Counted from the stretch's first letter, positions 1 through 10,599 are shown. The stretch: 64,000 nt of DNA from Alkalibacterium sp034520745 (GCA_034520745.1 JAXHNF010000014.1:62001-126000); one strand, 5' to 3'. Notes: generated from the sequence alone by a model not told the origin. Program-made: numbers and translations.

Positions 1-174
1 CTCCGTGAAGTGTGGAAATATGAATTCTTCGGCGATTTAAGAACAGTAGACACTCATATCAAGCGATTGAGAGAAAAACTCAAAAAAGAATCTGAAATAG
101 CTTCAAAAATGATCGAAACAGTCTGGGGATTAGGTTACAAACTGAATTCTTACCCGGATGACGAAGAGGAGTAA
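1..174 (+). CDS. OmpR/PhoB-family response regulator, C-terminal fragment (ResD-like)
   Basis: Only the last 57 codons are inside the window. They form the end of a winged-helix DNA-binding domain: a VDTHIKRLREKL recognition-helix motif followed by the ETVWGLGYKL wing typical of OmpR/PhoB regulators. The gene stops at 172-174, five bases before the kinase start, so the two form a two-component operon. The order regulator, kinase, ribU, ypbB, recQ matches the resD-resE region of Bacillus subtilis, which makes a ResD/SrrA-type regulator the best guess. The receiver domain is not visible, so the subfamily rests on context. Confidence 0.85.
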   Translation, partial: LREVWKYEFFGDLRTVDTHIKRLREKLKKESEIASKMIETVWGLGYKLNSYPDDEEE

Positions 175-178
175 GTTT

Positions 179-1986
179 ATGAAATTGAATGTAGTGGCAA
201 TCAGAATCTGGCTCATTACGTTTGGGATCACGATATTATCTTTCGTCATTACGACTGTCTTTTACGGTGTATTCTATTCTCAGGAAATCAAAAATAATTA
301 CATGAATGAATACGAACAGATCATTACAAATGTGGAGCAGCTGGCTATAGCGGATCCACATTTTTTATTGGACAATATTCAGTCGATCAGTAATTTTCAT
401 TCTCAAGTCGATTTTGCCCTGCTGATAGATGACACCTATACACCCAATGATGAAGAGTGGGTCCTGCCTTTTGAAGAGAGAGAGCAGCAGCTCATCGCGG
501 ATGAAGCGGGGATCATGGATAATATCGAATCCAGCGAAACAGTACAGATACGCTCTGACCGAAATGACAACTATGATCCGAACATTCCTTATGTTTTCCA
601 TATCCAGCCTACTGTGATCGATGGAGAGGAAGCACTTCTTTATTCCCTTGCCGATCTTTCTTTTCTGGTCACTCTGGAAAATCGCATGCAGTATCTGCTG
701 ACAGGGCTGATCATTGCACATGTTTTAATAGCGGTCTATTATTATATCTACCTTAAACGCAACATATCCGAACCGATCAATGCAATGACTAATATTGCTT
801 TCGATTTTGCCCGGGACGATTTCAGTCATCAGCTGCCTATATCAGGACGGGATGATCTATCTGAACTTGCCATGGCGATGAATAAAATGGGACATTCGCT
901 GGAGACGAACCGGACGGTCGTTAAACAGGAGAAGGAACTGCTGGCGCATATACTCGAAAACATCGAAACGGGGATTTTGTATTATGACTCCGATAAGACA
1001 TTGCTGCTGTCCAATCCGGTAGGCGAAATATTTCTGACCCAATACCAGGTGGAAAAGGCTAATTTCTCGAGCCATGATCGAGTATGTGGATGTCGATGAA
1101 AAAGTGAACGAAGTGATCAGAACCCAATCTTCGGTGGAATTCACCATTGAGATGGAAGAAGCTTTCTATGCCGTGACGATTTTGCCTTTGATGGAGGCAC
1201 ATGGCCGTGACATGCGCGGGCTTGTCGTTTCGACTAAAGACTTGACCAAGGAGCATCGTCTGGACAGGATGAGAGTAGATTTCATCAATAATATTTCCCA
1301 TGAACTGCGGACTCCGCTTGTCATGGTCCAGGGTTACAGCGAAGCCATTTTGGATGATGTGGCGGAAAGCATTGAAGAGAAAAAAGAAATGGCTCAGATC
1401 ATTAGGGATGAATCTCAGCGAATGAACCGTATGGTCAATGAAATGCTCGATCTGTCACGCATGGAAGCAGGCTACATCGAACTGCAGAAATCTGAAGTCA
1501 ATCTCAACAGCTACCTTAGAAATCTTCTGTTCCGTTTTGACAATATGGCCAGTGACTCGGAGGTTTCGCTTCAGATGGAAGCCCCGAAAGAAATCGTCCA
1601 TCAAATGATCGACAAGGACAAGATGGATCAGGTTTTTGTGAATATCATCAACAACGCCATCAGACATACCAGCATGACAGACAAGGATGAAAAAATCGTC
1701 ACGCTTCAGCTGCTCAAAGAAGAAGAGCTCAATGAAGTCGTCATGATCGTCAAAGATACCGGGACAGGCATCCCTGAAGACGATCTGCCGTACATCTTCG
1801 ACCGTTTCTTTAAAGCGGACAAATCAAGGAACAACTTTGCGTCCAATGCCAAAGGGAACAGGTATCGGTTTATCCCTGGTCAAGAATATCGTTGAAGCCC
1901 ACGGCGGCTATATCGAAGTCGAATCGACATTTCAGAAAGGCTCATCGTTCATCGTGCACATACCGATGGATGATGAAGATGAGTAG
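179..1986 (+). CDS. Membrane sensor histidine kinase (ResE/PhoR type), two frameshifts
   Basis: Partner kinase of the upstream regulator, presumed to autophosphorylate on His and pass the phosphate on. A GGAG ribosome site precedes ATG 179. Order of domains: TM1 (about residues 5-27), an extracytoplasmic sensor of about 130 residues, TM2 (about 168-190), HAMP, a PAS-like segment (ETGILYYDSD), the H-box NNISHELRTPL, N-box NIINNAIRHT, and G-boxes DTGTGIPEDD and GTGIGLSLVK. The frame breaks twice by one extra base: a second c at 1072-1073, and an extra a at 1857-1858 inside the last G-box. Removing both restores a protein of about 600 residues ending at 1986. The breaks look like sequence errors. 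The signal sensed is unknown; naming it ResE rests on gene order. Confidence 0.85.
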
Positions 1987-2018
1987 GATCATGCCGACAG
2001 TCAAACGGGTATCGACAC

Positions 2019-2046
2019 TTGACAAATAGAGTAGATGGCTTATAAT
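2019..2046 (+). promoter_or_regulatory. Sigma-A promoter for the FMN riboswitch/ribU transcript
   Basis: TTGACA (2019-2024) and TATAAT (2041-2046) are separated by 16 bases. Both hexamers are perfect. They lie about 30 bases before the riboswitch, just after the kinase gene. Confidence 0.85.
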
Positions 2047-2076
2047 CACTAGTGAAAATAAAAATAACTAATGATT

Positions 2077-2184
2077 CATCTTCAGGGGCAGGTAATCCCG
2101 ACCGGTGGTACAGTTGAGGAGCGAGTGAAATTGCTGAACTGGTTTGATTCCAGTACCGACAGTATAGTCTGGATAAAGAAGATG
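2077..2184 (+). ncRNA. FMN riboswitch (RFN element)
   Basis: The conserved cores AGGGGCAGGT and CCCGACCGGTGGT and the 3' part ACCGACAGTATAGTCTGGAT are present. The closing P1 helix is visible as CATCTTC (2077-2083) pairing with GAAGATG (2178-2184). FMN binding should lower expression of the riboflavin transporter gene that follows. A terminator hairpin sits between the aptamer and ribU, so control is probably by premature termination. Confidence 0.93.
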
Positions 2185-2215
2185 GAGCTTTTTGACTGAA
2201 TAAAACTGTCTATCG

Positions 2216-2263
2216 CTCTGTTCGTCTCCTGCAAGTATGGCGATGAAGCAGAGTTTTTGTTTG
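2216..2263 (+). terminator. Riboswitch expression-platform terminator
   Basis: CTCTGTTCGTC (2216-2226) can pair with GATGAAGCAGAG (2242-2253), with one G-U pair and a bulged G, and is followed by TTTTTGTTT. It lies between the FMN aptamer and ribU and is the likely intrinsic terminator used in the FMN-bound state. Confidence 0.7.
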
Positions 2264-2347
2264 CTCATACTTCAGGTTGGACGGAGTGGGTCAGAGTACC
2301 GATAAAGTTCACCCTAAGCAGGATGAATCCTTTCAGGAGGATTTATT

Positions 2348-2959
2348 ATGTCAAACAACAAAACAAGAAAATTAGTCGGTATTGCGATGCTGGCATCACT
2401 GGCATGGGTCATTTCCATGCTGTCGTTCCCGGTGCTTCCCGGATCACCGTTTTTAAAAGTCGATTTCAGTGATCTGGCCGTACTTTTCGGTATGTATGTC
2501 TATGGACCGCTTGGCGGGATTGCCATCGCATTCATCCGATCACTTTTATCCTATGTTCAAAAAGGCGGAGAGATGGGCTTTCCTATCGGAGATACCGCTG
2601 CTTTTATCGCATCACTCTCTTACACGCTGCCGATTTATCTGATACTTGTCAGATACGGTGCGAGTTTAAAAGAAAAAATCGCAGGCATCATTACATCCAC
2701 ATTGTCTCTGACCGTTGTGATGTCTGCACTGAACTGGCTGTTCATTGCACCGGCTTACATGGCCGTCATGGGCTTCGATGTCGGACCGATGCGGACTTAT
2801 TTACTATATGCCGTAGTGCCGTTCAACCTGATCAAAGGGGTTTTAGTGGGACTCGTCTTTTATGTCGCGTTTGCAAAACTCAGACCCTGGCTGGACAAAA
2901 CCAAGAAAAAATTTCAGAAAAAACGTAGTCGTACAGTAACTGCAGGACAACCACACTGA
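2348..2959 (+). CDS. ribU: Riboflavin ECF transporter substrate-binding protein RibU
   Basis: S-component of an energy-coupling-factor transporter that binds riboflavin in the membrane and works with a shared EcfA/EcfT module encoded elsewhere. The 203-residue protein has about six hydrophobic helices and a typical RibU N-terminus (KLVGIAMLASLAWVI and SPFLKVDFSDL). The C-terminus is short and lysine/arginine-rich. The start follows AGGAGG at 2336-2341. Expression should be controlled by the FMN riboswitch upstream. The frame is intact, and a terminator follows at once. The same transporter precedes ypbB-recQ in Bacillus subtilis (formerly ypaA). Confidence 0.93.
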   Translation: MSNNKTRKLVGIAMLASLAWVISMLSFPVLPGSPFLKVDFSDLAVLFGMYVYGPLGGIAIAFIRSLLSYVQKGGEMGFPIGDTAAFIASLSYTLPIYLILVRYGASLKEKIAGIITSTLSLTVVMSALNWLFIAPAYMAVMGFDVGPMRTYLLYAVVPFNLIKGVLVGLVFYVAFAKLRPWLDKTKKKFQKKRSRTVTAGQPH

Positions 2960-2979
2960 CATCAGATACTTTTGAGCAG

Positions 2980-3027
2980 GAGAATAAATAATAGCAGATT
3001 TTCTGGCCATTATTTATTCTCTTTTCA
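2980..3027 (+). terminator. Intrinsic terminator after ribU
   Basis: GAGAATAAATAAT (2980-2992) and ATTATTTATTCTC (3009-3021) are perfectly complementary over 13 bases, with a 16-base loop, and are followed by TTTT. Confidence 0.85.
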
Positions 3028-3074
3028 TTTGCATGAGAAACATAAAAATCAGGCCAGAATGGAGCTGGGAAGAA

Positions 3075-3083
3075 TGGTATAAT
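3075..3083 (+). promoter_or_regulatory. Extended -10 promoter element of the ypbB-recQ operon
   Basis: TGG followed by TATAAT (3078-3083) is an extended -10 motif; no good -35 hexamer is visible. Transcription would begin near 3090, which supports the downstream TTG at 3124 as the ypbB start rather than an ATG at 3082. Confidence 0.6.
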
Positions 3084-3123
3084 GGATTTCACTTTAAGTT
3101 TCAGCGAAAGAGGTGAGAAAAGC

Positions 3124-4186
3124 TTGGATGATTTATTTTTAGAGCATTACATATTGAGTCTTTTTACAGACGATACTCAGGTGACTGTGAAACAATTGAG
3201 TCTGATCGCCGGAGGGAAACGGACGCCGTCTGTCTTATTTAATGTTGAAAAAAACAGACTGTATGCATTGTATTTCTCTTTTGCCGGACGTCTCACTTCA
3301 AGAGTGGGAGAGACTGGTTCAGTCGCTTGTGGACAAACAGTTCCTAAAAATCCAGGACGACTAATCTGCTTATCGCCCCTGATGGACTGAAAGAGAGAAG
3401 CCGGTTTTATAGAAGGATCATGTCTTTCAGAAATGATCTCGATCAGCTGCGTTACTCTTCTGCCAAGAAACTGTTCTGGGACCGGTTTGTATTTGCCACT
3501 CAGATCTTTTCTGAGTACAGCTATCAAAACAAAAACATTATGTTCCTTTTCTTGCTAATTTAGATAATCAGTCGAGTCTGAAAAAATGGCTGGCTGACCA
3601 GAATACACCGATGGAAAAACTGGCTTTCCAGTGGTTTGAAGAGCTGCAGATATTATTCGGCTCTCTGCCGGCTGAAAGCTCTGACTTCATAGCGGGGCAT
3701 TTTATAGGCCATGATCACAGCGGCAGTACGAGCCGACAACTGAAGGAAACATATGACTTGAGTGATGCTCATTACAAAGTGCTGCTCGATCAGCTGGCTT
3801 ACCGGCTATCTCAAAGTGAAACAGGGGAGCAACCTCTGATTTTCCTCGCTTTTTAAAAGAGCAGATGAGGAGTCCGATGAAGGCCTGAGTTACAGTGCCT
3901 GGATGACCCGGACGATCTGCTTGAAAAGGAGGCATTCATCGAAGCGGTCGCTGCTGTGAGAAAACTGAAAAGCAACACGATCAAGGAACATATACTTGAA
4001 TGCGTGCTGGTAGGTGACTGGCCATATTACAGTAATTATATTGAACCGGCACACTATACAGCACTACATTCCCTGTTAGAAAAAGCTGAAGTGAAGACAT
4101 TTTCTGAAGCAAAAGCTGTCATCGATGATTTGGATTTTTTCACTTATCGCCTGATTGAAATTGAGAGGACGAGACAGAATGAATGA
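3124..4186 (+). CDS. ypbB: YpbB-like helix-turn-helix protein, heavily frameshifted
   Basis: Homologue of Bacillus YpbB, the protein of unknown biochemical role that precedes RecQ. TTG 3124 is chosen because AGAGGTGAG lies seven bases upstream. Readable blocks are the N-terminus (LDDLFLEHYILSLF), a middle part (MEKLAFQWFEELQILFGSLP), and the C-terminal HTH (AVRKLKSNTIKEHILECVLV). The frame is broken by extra bases near 3300, 3363 and 3844 and by lost bases near 3541 and 3898. Correcting these gives about 350 residues. It overlaps recQ by eight bases, so the two are translationally coupled. Repeated breakage may reflect poor sequence here; real decay cannot be excluded for a non-essential gene. 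Confidence 0.75.
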
Positions 4187-5639
4187 AAAGCTAAAAAGAC
4201 AGATGTATGAAATGCTGGCTCTCAAATTCGGCTTCACCTCTTTCAGACCGGGTCAGAAAGAAGCGATCGAAGCGGCACTGACTGGGCAGCATTCACTCGT
4301 CATGCTGCCGACAGGTACCGGGAAGTCCTTATGCTATCAGCTTCCTTCTTATTTCATGAAAGGAGCGACCCTGATCGTCTCACCGCTGCTTTCACTCATG
4401 GAGGATCAGGTGGAGACAATGAAAAAGAATGGAGAAAAATCCGTCGTTGCACTGAACAGCTTCATGTCACAGAAGGAAAAGAGACTGATCATGAAGAATC
4501 TGAACAGATACAAGTTTATTTTCATGTCTCCCGAGATGGTCCAGCAGGAAAGGATCCTGTCTCAGCTGAAAAGACTGAGCATTTCATTGCTCGTTGTCGA
4601 TGAAGCCCATTGCATCTCGCAGTGGGGAATGGATTTTCGGCCGGATTACCTCAAGCTGGGGGACATCAGGACCGAGCTGAACGATCCGCTGACGATGGCT
4701 CTGACCGCAACAGCCATTGAGAATGTCAGGAATGAAATCATCAGGAATTTGAAGCTCGAGACAAATGTCCAGAAAGTGATCTATTCAGTCGACCGGCCGA
4801 CGATTCAGCTGAGAGTCGAACTTTGTCAGGGGGATAAAGAAGAGAGACTCTTTCAGGCCATCACTGAGTTCGAACGGTCGGGCATCATTTATTTTTCAAG
4901 TAAAAAAGCCTGTGACCGGGTAGCAAAAAAAATCCGCGACACGCTACCTTATTCTGCTGAGAGTTACCACAGTGATATCGAAGCGGAAGACAAGAAAAAA
5001 ATCCAGGCCCAGTTTCTGCGTAATGATTTAGACATCATCTGCGCCACGAGTGCATTCGGCATGGGGATAGATAAACCGGATATAAGATACGTGATCCATT
5101 ATCACATGCCGGCCAATCCTGAAATGTATTTGCAGGAGATCGGCCGGACAAGCCGGGATAAACAGGGTGGTGTCGCTCTGCTGCTTTATGAAAACGGGGA
5201 CGAATTCATTCAGTACCGACTGCAGGAAGAATCGCTGCCTGACGAACAGGAGCTTGCTTTTGCTTATGCCCATCCCAAGGCGCTTGAATCATTGAAAGAG
5301 GACAGCAAAAGTCGACTGGCCGCTTATTTTATAAATCAGAAAGTCGATGTCGAACGGGCGCGGCAGCTGGTAGAGGAGCGGAAGCTCTATAAAAAGAAAC
5401 AGCTGGGCGTAATGGTCCAGTATGCTCTGACGACTAACTGCAAGAGAGAAGCCTTGCTGGATTACTTCAGTGAAAAATCTGTCCACAGGTCCGGTCCGTG
5501 CTGCTCGAGCTGTCAGAGCGACCTGCCTTTACCTGAAGCGATGAAAAACAGTCACAACCTCATGGAAACAGAAAAAAATCAGCAATGGGAAATGATTTTG
5601 AACAAATTATTTAATTTTAGCGGGCAGTCCAAATTTTAG
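4179..5639 (+). CDS. recQ: ATP-dependent DNA helicase RecQ (short, RecS-type)
   Basis: Superfamily 2 3'-5' DNA helicase for recombination and fork repair. ATG 4179 overlaps the ypbB stop. The 486-residue protein has Walker A LPTGTGKSLCYQLP, the DEAH box VVDEAHCISQWG, motif III LTATA, and the helicase C motifs ATSAFGMGIDKPD and QEIGRTSRD. A cysteine cluster in the C-terminal region (GPCCSSCQSD) resembles the RecQ zinc-binding segment. The length matches the short Bacillus RecS paralogue, which lacks a long HRDC region. The usual QEIGRAGRD motif reads GRTSRD here. The frame is intact. Confidence 0.93.
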   Translation: MNEKLKRQMYEMLALKFGFTSFRPGQKEAIEAALTGQHSLVMLPTGTGKSLCYQLPSYFMKGATLIVSPLLSLMEDQVETMKKNGEKSVVALNSFMSQKEKRLIMKNLNRYKFIFMSPEMVQQERILSQLKRLSISLLVVDEAHCISQWGMDFRPDYLKLGDIRTELNDPLTMALTATAIENVRNEIIRNLKLETNVQKVIYSVDRPTIQLRVELCQGDKEERLFQAITEFERSGIIYFSSKKACDRVAKKIRDTLPYSAESYHSDIEAEDKKKIQAQFLRNDLDIICATSAFGMGIDKPDIRYVIHYHMPANPEMYLQEIGRTSRDKQGGVALLLYENGDEFIQYRLQEESLPDEQELAFAYAHPKALESLKEDSKSRLAAYFINQKVDVERARQLVEERKLYKKKQLGVMVQYALTTNCKREALLDYFSEKSVHRSGPCCSSCQSDLPLPEAMKNSHNLMETEKNQQWEMILNKLFNFSGQSKF

Positions 5640-5685
5640 CCTGTTCTGTGCTATAATGAATATCGAATCGCAAGAGAGGAGTCAA

Positions 5686-6416
5686 ATGATGAGTAAAAAA
5701 GAACGGCAGTCGATGGAAGAGCTCTGGTCGAAACGCTTCGACGAAGAAGCTGAAATCAATGAGGAACCTTTATCAAGAAAAGCTAAACGTGAAAGAGAAA
5801 AAAGTATTTCTCCCATATTGACTGTAACACTGATATTTTTGGCTTTGCTTATCATCCTGCCCACTTCGGCTTATGTCTGGTGGTCAAGCCAGGATGAGAA
5901 GTCTGAAGATCCGGCCGCTCCAACAGTTGAGCAGGTGGCTGAAAACAGTGAAACCGAAGAAGCCGAGTAAAGATGACCTTCAGAAGATGAGAGTTCGGAT
6001 CCGGCTGACGATGAAGAGACTTCACCTGATGTGTCCGATGCGGAAGAAACGGACGAACCGAATGAAACAGCTTCTGATACAGCAGATGAAAGAAGTGAAG
6101 CGGACTCAACAGAAGACGGGACCGAAGAAACAGCTGCAGAGACACCAGCTAGGATCGGATTCTCAGGCTCAGGACTCTGAATCTCAGGAGTCAGCAGGCG
6201 AGCCGGAAACCGGTGAACAAGCGGCAACTGAATCTGCAGCTGAAACGGAAGACGAGTTGTCACAGTCTTCTCGGCGCGGACTACTATACCGTTGAAGCAG
6301 GAGACAACATGTACCGCATCGCCCTCAATCATGGCATGTCAACAGAAGAACTGATGCAGCTGAACGGGCTCCAGGATGAAACGGTATACGTGGGTCAGGA
6401 ACTGAGAGTCGAATAA
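5686..6416 (+). CDS. Membrane-anchored LysM-domain protein (YpbE-like), frameshifted
   Basis: Probable cell-wall-binding protein downstream of recQ, as ypbE is in Bacillus. ATG 5686 follows AGAGAGGAG. The N-terminus is charged, then one membrane helix follows (ILTVTLIFLALLIILPTSAYVWW), then a long acidic Ser/Thr/Glu/Asp-rich linker, and a single C-terminal LysM repeat (YTVEAGDNMYRIALNHGMS, ending YVGQELRVE). The linker is broken by two stops near 5968-5976, where an extra and a lost base compensate, and by extra bases near 6153 and 6272. The low-complexity linker makes exact correction uncertain, but the acidic composition continues in the corrected frame. A TATAAT at 5651-5656 may give it its own promoter. 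Confidence 0.75.
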
Positions 6417-6439
6417 ATAATCAGGAAAGTGTGGAAAAA

Positions 6440-7136
6440 ATGGAAAACAATTCTTTAACCATAGCAATAGACGGTCCTGCCTCATCAGGCAAGAGCACAG
6501 TGGCCAGGCGGATCGCTGCTGACTTGAACTTGATTTATGTGGATACAGGAGCAATGTACCGTACACTTACCTTTGAAGCACTGAAAAACAACGTAAACAT
6601 CAAAGATCAGGAGGCTCTTGTCGAGCTGCTGGAAAAAACGGATATTACGTTTGAACCGAACCGAAAATGGACAGTCCGTCTTTTCCAATGGCGTGGACGT
6701 TACTTACGGGATCAGAGAAAACAATGTGACCAATACCGTTTCGGTCGTTGCTGCTCATCCTAAAGTCCGCCGGCTGATGGTCAAACGTCAGCAGGACATG
6801 GCAGAAAATAACGGAGTCGTCATGGATGGCCGTGATATCGGGACGGTCGTTCTGCCGAATGCGGATCTGAAGATCTTCTTAGTTGCCAGTGTCAGGGAAC
6901 GGGCAGAACGCAGACATAAAGAAAACAAAGAAAAAGGCATATTCTCTGATCTGGAACAACTTAAAAAGGACATAGCAGAAAGAGATTACAAGGATTCGAC
7001 CCGTGAAACCTCTCCGCTGAAACAGGCAAAGGACGCAATCAGGGTCGATACAACGAAAATGTCCATAGAAGAAGTTGTGGATCATATAAAAAAACGGATA
7101 AAAACACGTATAACGACGGGTTTTTTTAAGAGATAG
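6440..7136 (+). CDS. cmk: Cytidylate kinase, one frameshift
   Basis: Phosphorylates CMP and dCMP with ATP. ATG 6440 gives the standard N-terminus (TIAIDGPASSGKSTVAR, the P-loop), followed by DTGAMYRTLT and, later, the NMP-binding and lid segments VVMDGRDIGTVVLP and RERAERRHKE. The frame breaks at 6659-6660, where the doubled a turns PTENGQSVFSNG into another frame. Removing it gives about 230 residues, the normal length. It sits directly before rpsA as in Bacillus (cmk-ypfD). Confidence 0.92.
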
Positions 7137-7214
7137 AATGTTTTAGTGGAAATTGTTGCGTATATTCGGTACAATTAATTATGTAGGAATTATTGGTTTT
7201 GGGAGGCAGATATT

Positions 7215-8640
7215 ATGACAGATGAAAACAAGAACGAAATGAATAATGCAGAGGTGACTGAAGAGGAAGCAGTTGAGACCGCTAATGAACAAGTAGAGGT
7301 CAACACACCAGGCGACACTTCCCCTGAAGATGTCATGGCTGAAAATGAAGAAGCACAGGTACAGCCTGTTGTTGAGTCAGCAAATAACGGATCTGAGTCA
7401 ATGTCAGATGTTATGAGAGATGTTGTTGACGTGGCTCCTGGAGATTTAGTCCAGGGCACTGTTTTAACCATCGATAATGACAAACAGGTAATCGTCGGCT
7501 TAACCGGAGGACAAGAAGGTGTTATCCCTCCGAGAGAACTGGCAAACGAACGTTTCGACCATCCTTCTGACATCGTGTCGATCGGTGATACGATCGATGT
7601 TGTCGTGTTGAGAGACGTCAAGGATAAGGAGCAGGGAAGCTTCGTATTATCTAAAAAACGCGTCGATCAGCGTAAAGTATGGGAAGAGCTGCAACAGAAA
7701 TATGACAACGATGAAACGATCGAAGCAGAAGTTTCACGTGTTGTCAAAGGCGGACTGACTGTCGATTTAGGCGTGCGCGGATTCGTTCCGGCATCACAGA
7801 TCGATACTCACTTTGTCAGTGACCTGAATCAGTTTGAAGGCAATACGTATACCTTCAAGATCATTGAAATCGATCCTAAAGAACGTCAGCTGATCTTGTC
7901 ACGTAAAGTCCTGCTTGAAAAAGAACGGGCTGCTGAAAGAGAAGAAGCTCTCAGAGAATCTTGAAGAAGGATCTGTTGTTGAAGGCGAAGTTGTTCGTCT
8001 GACCAACTTTGGTGCATTCGTCAATGTCGGAGGCGTGGACGGACTGGTTCACATTTCTGAAATCGCTCATGAACGCATCGATTCTCCAAAAGACAAATTG
8101 TCTAAAGGTGACAAAGTTGACGTTAAAGTCCTGAAAGTAGACAAAGAGCAGGAACGTGTGTCACTATCGATCAAAGAAACGTTACCTGGACCATGGGACA
8201 ATCTTGAAGATGAACTGCCTGCAGGCACTGTTACAAAAGGAACAGTCAAGCGTGTAACAGACTTCGGTGCTTTCGTGGAAGTCAAACCAGGTGTCGAAGG
8301 TCTTGTTCACATTTCGGAAATGGCACACAAACACGTGGAAACACCTCATGAAGTTGTAGCTAAAGATGAGGAAATCGAAGTTAAAGTGCTGAGTGTCAAT
8401 CCTGAAGAAGAACGTATTTCTCTAAGCATCAAAGCGCTGGAAGAAAATACGGAAGAATCAGCTGACATGGAACAGTCTAAACCGAAAGCCGCTTCCAGAA
8501 AAGCACCTAAAAAAGAATCTCAGCGTAAACCTGACATCAAACAGCCGTCATTGCGCGATGATGACGACGAAGGTTCATTCACATTAGGTGATCAGATCGG
8601 AGATCAGCTTTCAGGATTCCTGACTGACGACGAAGAGTAA
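7215..8640 (+). CDS. rpsA: Ribosomal protein S1 homologue, one frameshift
   Basis: RNA-binding protein with four S1 domains (about residues 75-145, 160-230, 248-318 and 333-403 after correction); the repeated core FGAFV(N/E)V..G..GLVHISE is clear in domains 3 and 4. An acidic N-terminal extension of about 70 residues precedes the first domain, and an acidic/lysine-rich tail ends in GDQIGDQLSGFLTDDEE. An extra base near 7942-7946 breaks the link between domains 2 and 3; without it the reading EREKLSENLEEG is restored. GGGAGG lies ten bases before the start. The Bacillus orthologue YpfD is not essential, so its role in initiation in this group is less clear than in Escherichia coli. Confidence 0.92.
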
Positions 8641-8749
8641 TCGATTTAACGGTAAAATTACCGCACCCAGCTGTATCAGGTTTAATGCCTGATCCAGTTG
8701 GGTGTGCTGTTTTATTGAGAAGAATAGAAAAATGAAGGAAGGTGTTTTA

Positions 8750-10064
8750 ATGGTAAAACCAACTGTCGCTATCGTCGGACGTCCGAATGTAGGGAAATCC
8801 ACGATCTTTAACCGTGTCGTAGGCGAACGCATATCCATCGTAGAAGACACATCAGGCGTGACCCGGGACCGCATATATGCGGATGCTGAATGGCTCGGCC
8901 GGGAGTTTGCCCTGATCGATACAGGCGGGATCACATTGGAAGATGAACCGCTGAACGTTCAGATCAGACAACAGGCTCAGATCGCCATTGAAGAGGCTGA
9001 TGTCATCATTATGATGACGAGTATCAAAGAAGGCGTGACCTATGAGGATCAGCAGGTGGCTCCGATTCTGTTCAAATCAGGGAAACCAGTCATCTTAGCA
9101 GTCAATAAAGCGGACAATCCCGAGCTTAGAAGTGAGGTTTACGAGTTCTATTCATTGGGACTAGGAGATCCATATCCTATTTCGGGTGCTCACGGCTTAG
9201 GTTTGGGAGACGTCCTGGATGAAGTGATCAAACACTTCCCTGATGCTACTGAAAGTGAGTATGATGAAGCAACGATCAGATTCAGTGTGATCGGAAGTAC
9301 CGAATGTCGGCAAATCCAGTCTGGTCAATGCAATCATCGGTGAAGAGCGTGTTATCACGTCAAATATCGCCGGTACGACTCGTGAAGCAGTGGATACACG
9401 CTTCACTACTCAGGACGGCCGAGACTATGTCGTGATCGATACAGCCGGAATGCGTAAAAAGGGCAAGGTTTATGAAAACACTGAGAAATACAGTGTATTG
9501 AGGGCCTTGAGAGCCATCGAACGTTCAGATGTGGTTCTGTGTGTCATCAATGCGGAAGAGGGCATAAGAGAGCAGGATAAGCGTGTATTCGGCTATGCCC
9601 ATGAAGCCGGCAAAGGAATCATCATCGTGGTAAACAAATGGGATACCATCGAAAAAGAAACCAATACCATGAAAGAGTTTGAGCTTGATATTCGGGATGA
9701 GTTCCAGTATCTCAGCTATGCACCGATCGTCTTCGTATCGGCCATAACTAAGAAGCGGCTTCATTTACTGCCTGAACGCATCGAGCAGGTCTTCATGAAC
9801 CGTAACTTGCGTATCCAGTCATCGATCCTGAACGACGTGGTGATGGACGCTGTAGCCACCAATCCGACGCCGACAGATAAAGGCCGCAGACTGAAGATAT
9901 ACTATACGACTCAAGTGTCTGTATCGCCACCGACGTTTATTATCTTTGTCAACGACCCGGAGCTTCTGCATTTTTCGTATGCGCGTTTTCTGGAAAACAG
10001 ATTCAGAGCGACGTTTAATTTTGAAGGAACACCTATTCGCATAATTCCACGCAGGCGGAAATAA
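8750..10064 (+). CDS. der: Ribosome-assembly GTPase Der (EngA), one frameshift
   Basis: Tandem-domain GTPase needed for 50S subunit maturation. G domain 1 starts at residue 7 (GRPNVGKST, DTGGI, NKAD) and G domain 2 after about residue 178 (NVGKSSLVNA, DTAGMRKKGK, NKWD), followed by the KH-like C-terminus ending IRIIPRRRK. An extra t at 9298 disrupts GRPNVGKSS of the second domain; removing it restores a product of about 437 residues. GAAGGAAGG precedes ATG 8750. It is essential in all bacteria studied, so the break is best read as a sequence error. Confidence 0.94.
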
Positions 10065-10300
10065 AGTAACTGACAAATCCTGATATGACAGGCAGATTTA
10101 TACATGGAAAATCACTGTATTTTCAAGAGAATTGTATAAAAGCATTGCAGTATCAAGGATTCTATGGTATCTTTTTAAATGAAATGTCACAACAGACTAT
10201 TTCACCCAAGTGCATTCTAAAAAGTGAATGTAGAAAGATCGCAAGTTAATTCATTCAATTAGCATGCATCGATCTTCTTTTGAGGAGGTGAAAGAATACG

Positions 10301-10579
10301 ATGGCAAATAAAGCAGAATTAATCGAAAAAGTAGCATCTTCAGCTGACCTTACTAAAAAGGACGCAACAGCTGCAGTTGAAGCAGTTTTCGAATCAATTA
10401 AAGATACATTAGCTGACGGTGAAAAAGTACAAATCATTGGTTTTGGTAACTTTGAAGTACGCGACCGCGCAGCACGTAAAGGACGTAACCCTCAAACTGG
10501 GGAAGAAATCCAGATCCCTGCAACTAAAGTTCCAGCATTCAAAGCTGGTAAAGCTTTAAAAGATGCAGTCAAAGCATAA
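10301..10579 (+). CDS. hup: DNA-binding protein HU
   Basis: Histone-like nucleoid protein that bends DNA as a dimer. It has 92 residues, with N-terminus MANKAELIEKVA, the IGFGNFEVRDRAARKGRNP core, and a DNA-binding arm containing NPQTGEEI. A strong GAGGAGGTG ribosome site lies ten bases upstream. Codon use is typical of a highly expressed gene. The position after der matches hbs in Bacillus. The 236 bases before it hold a possible promoter (TTGCAG near 10144, 17 bases before TATCTT) and nothing else recognisable. A strong terminator follows. Confidence 0.96.
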   Translation: MANKAELIEKVASSADLTKKDATAAVEAVFESIKDTLADGEKVQIIGFGNFEVRDRAARKGRNPQTGEEIQIPATKVPAFKAGKALKDAVKA

Positions 10580-10599
10580 AAGTATCATACTTTTTAATT

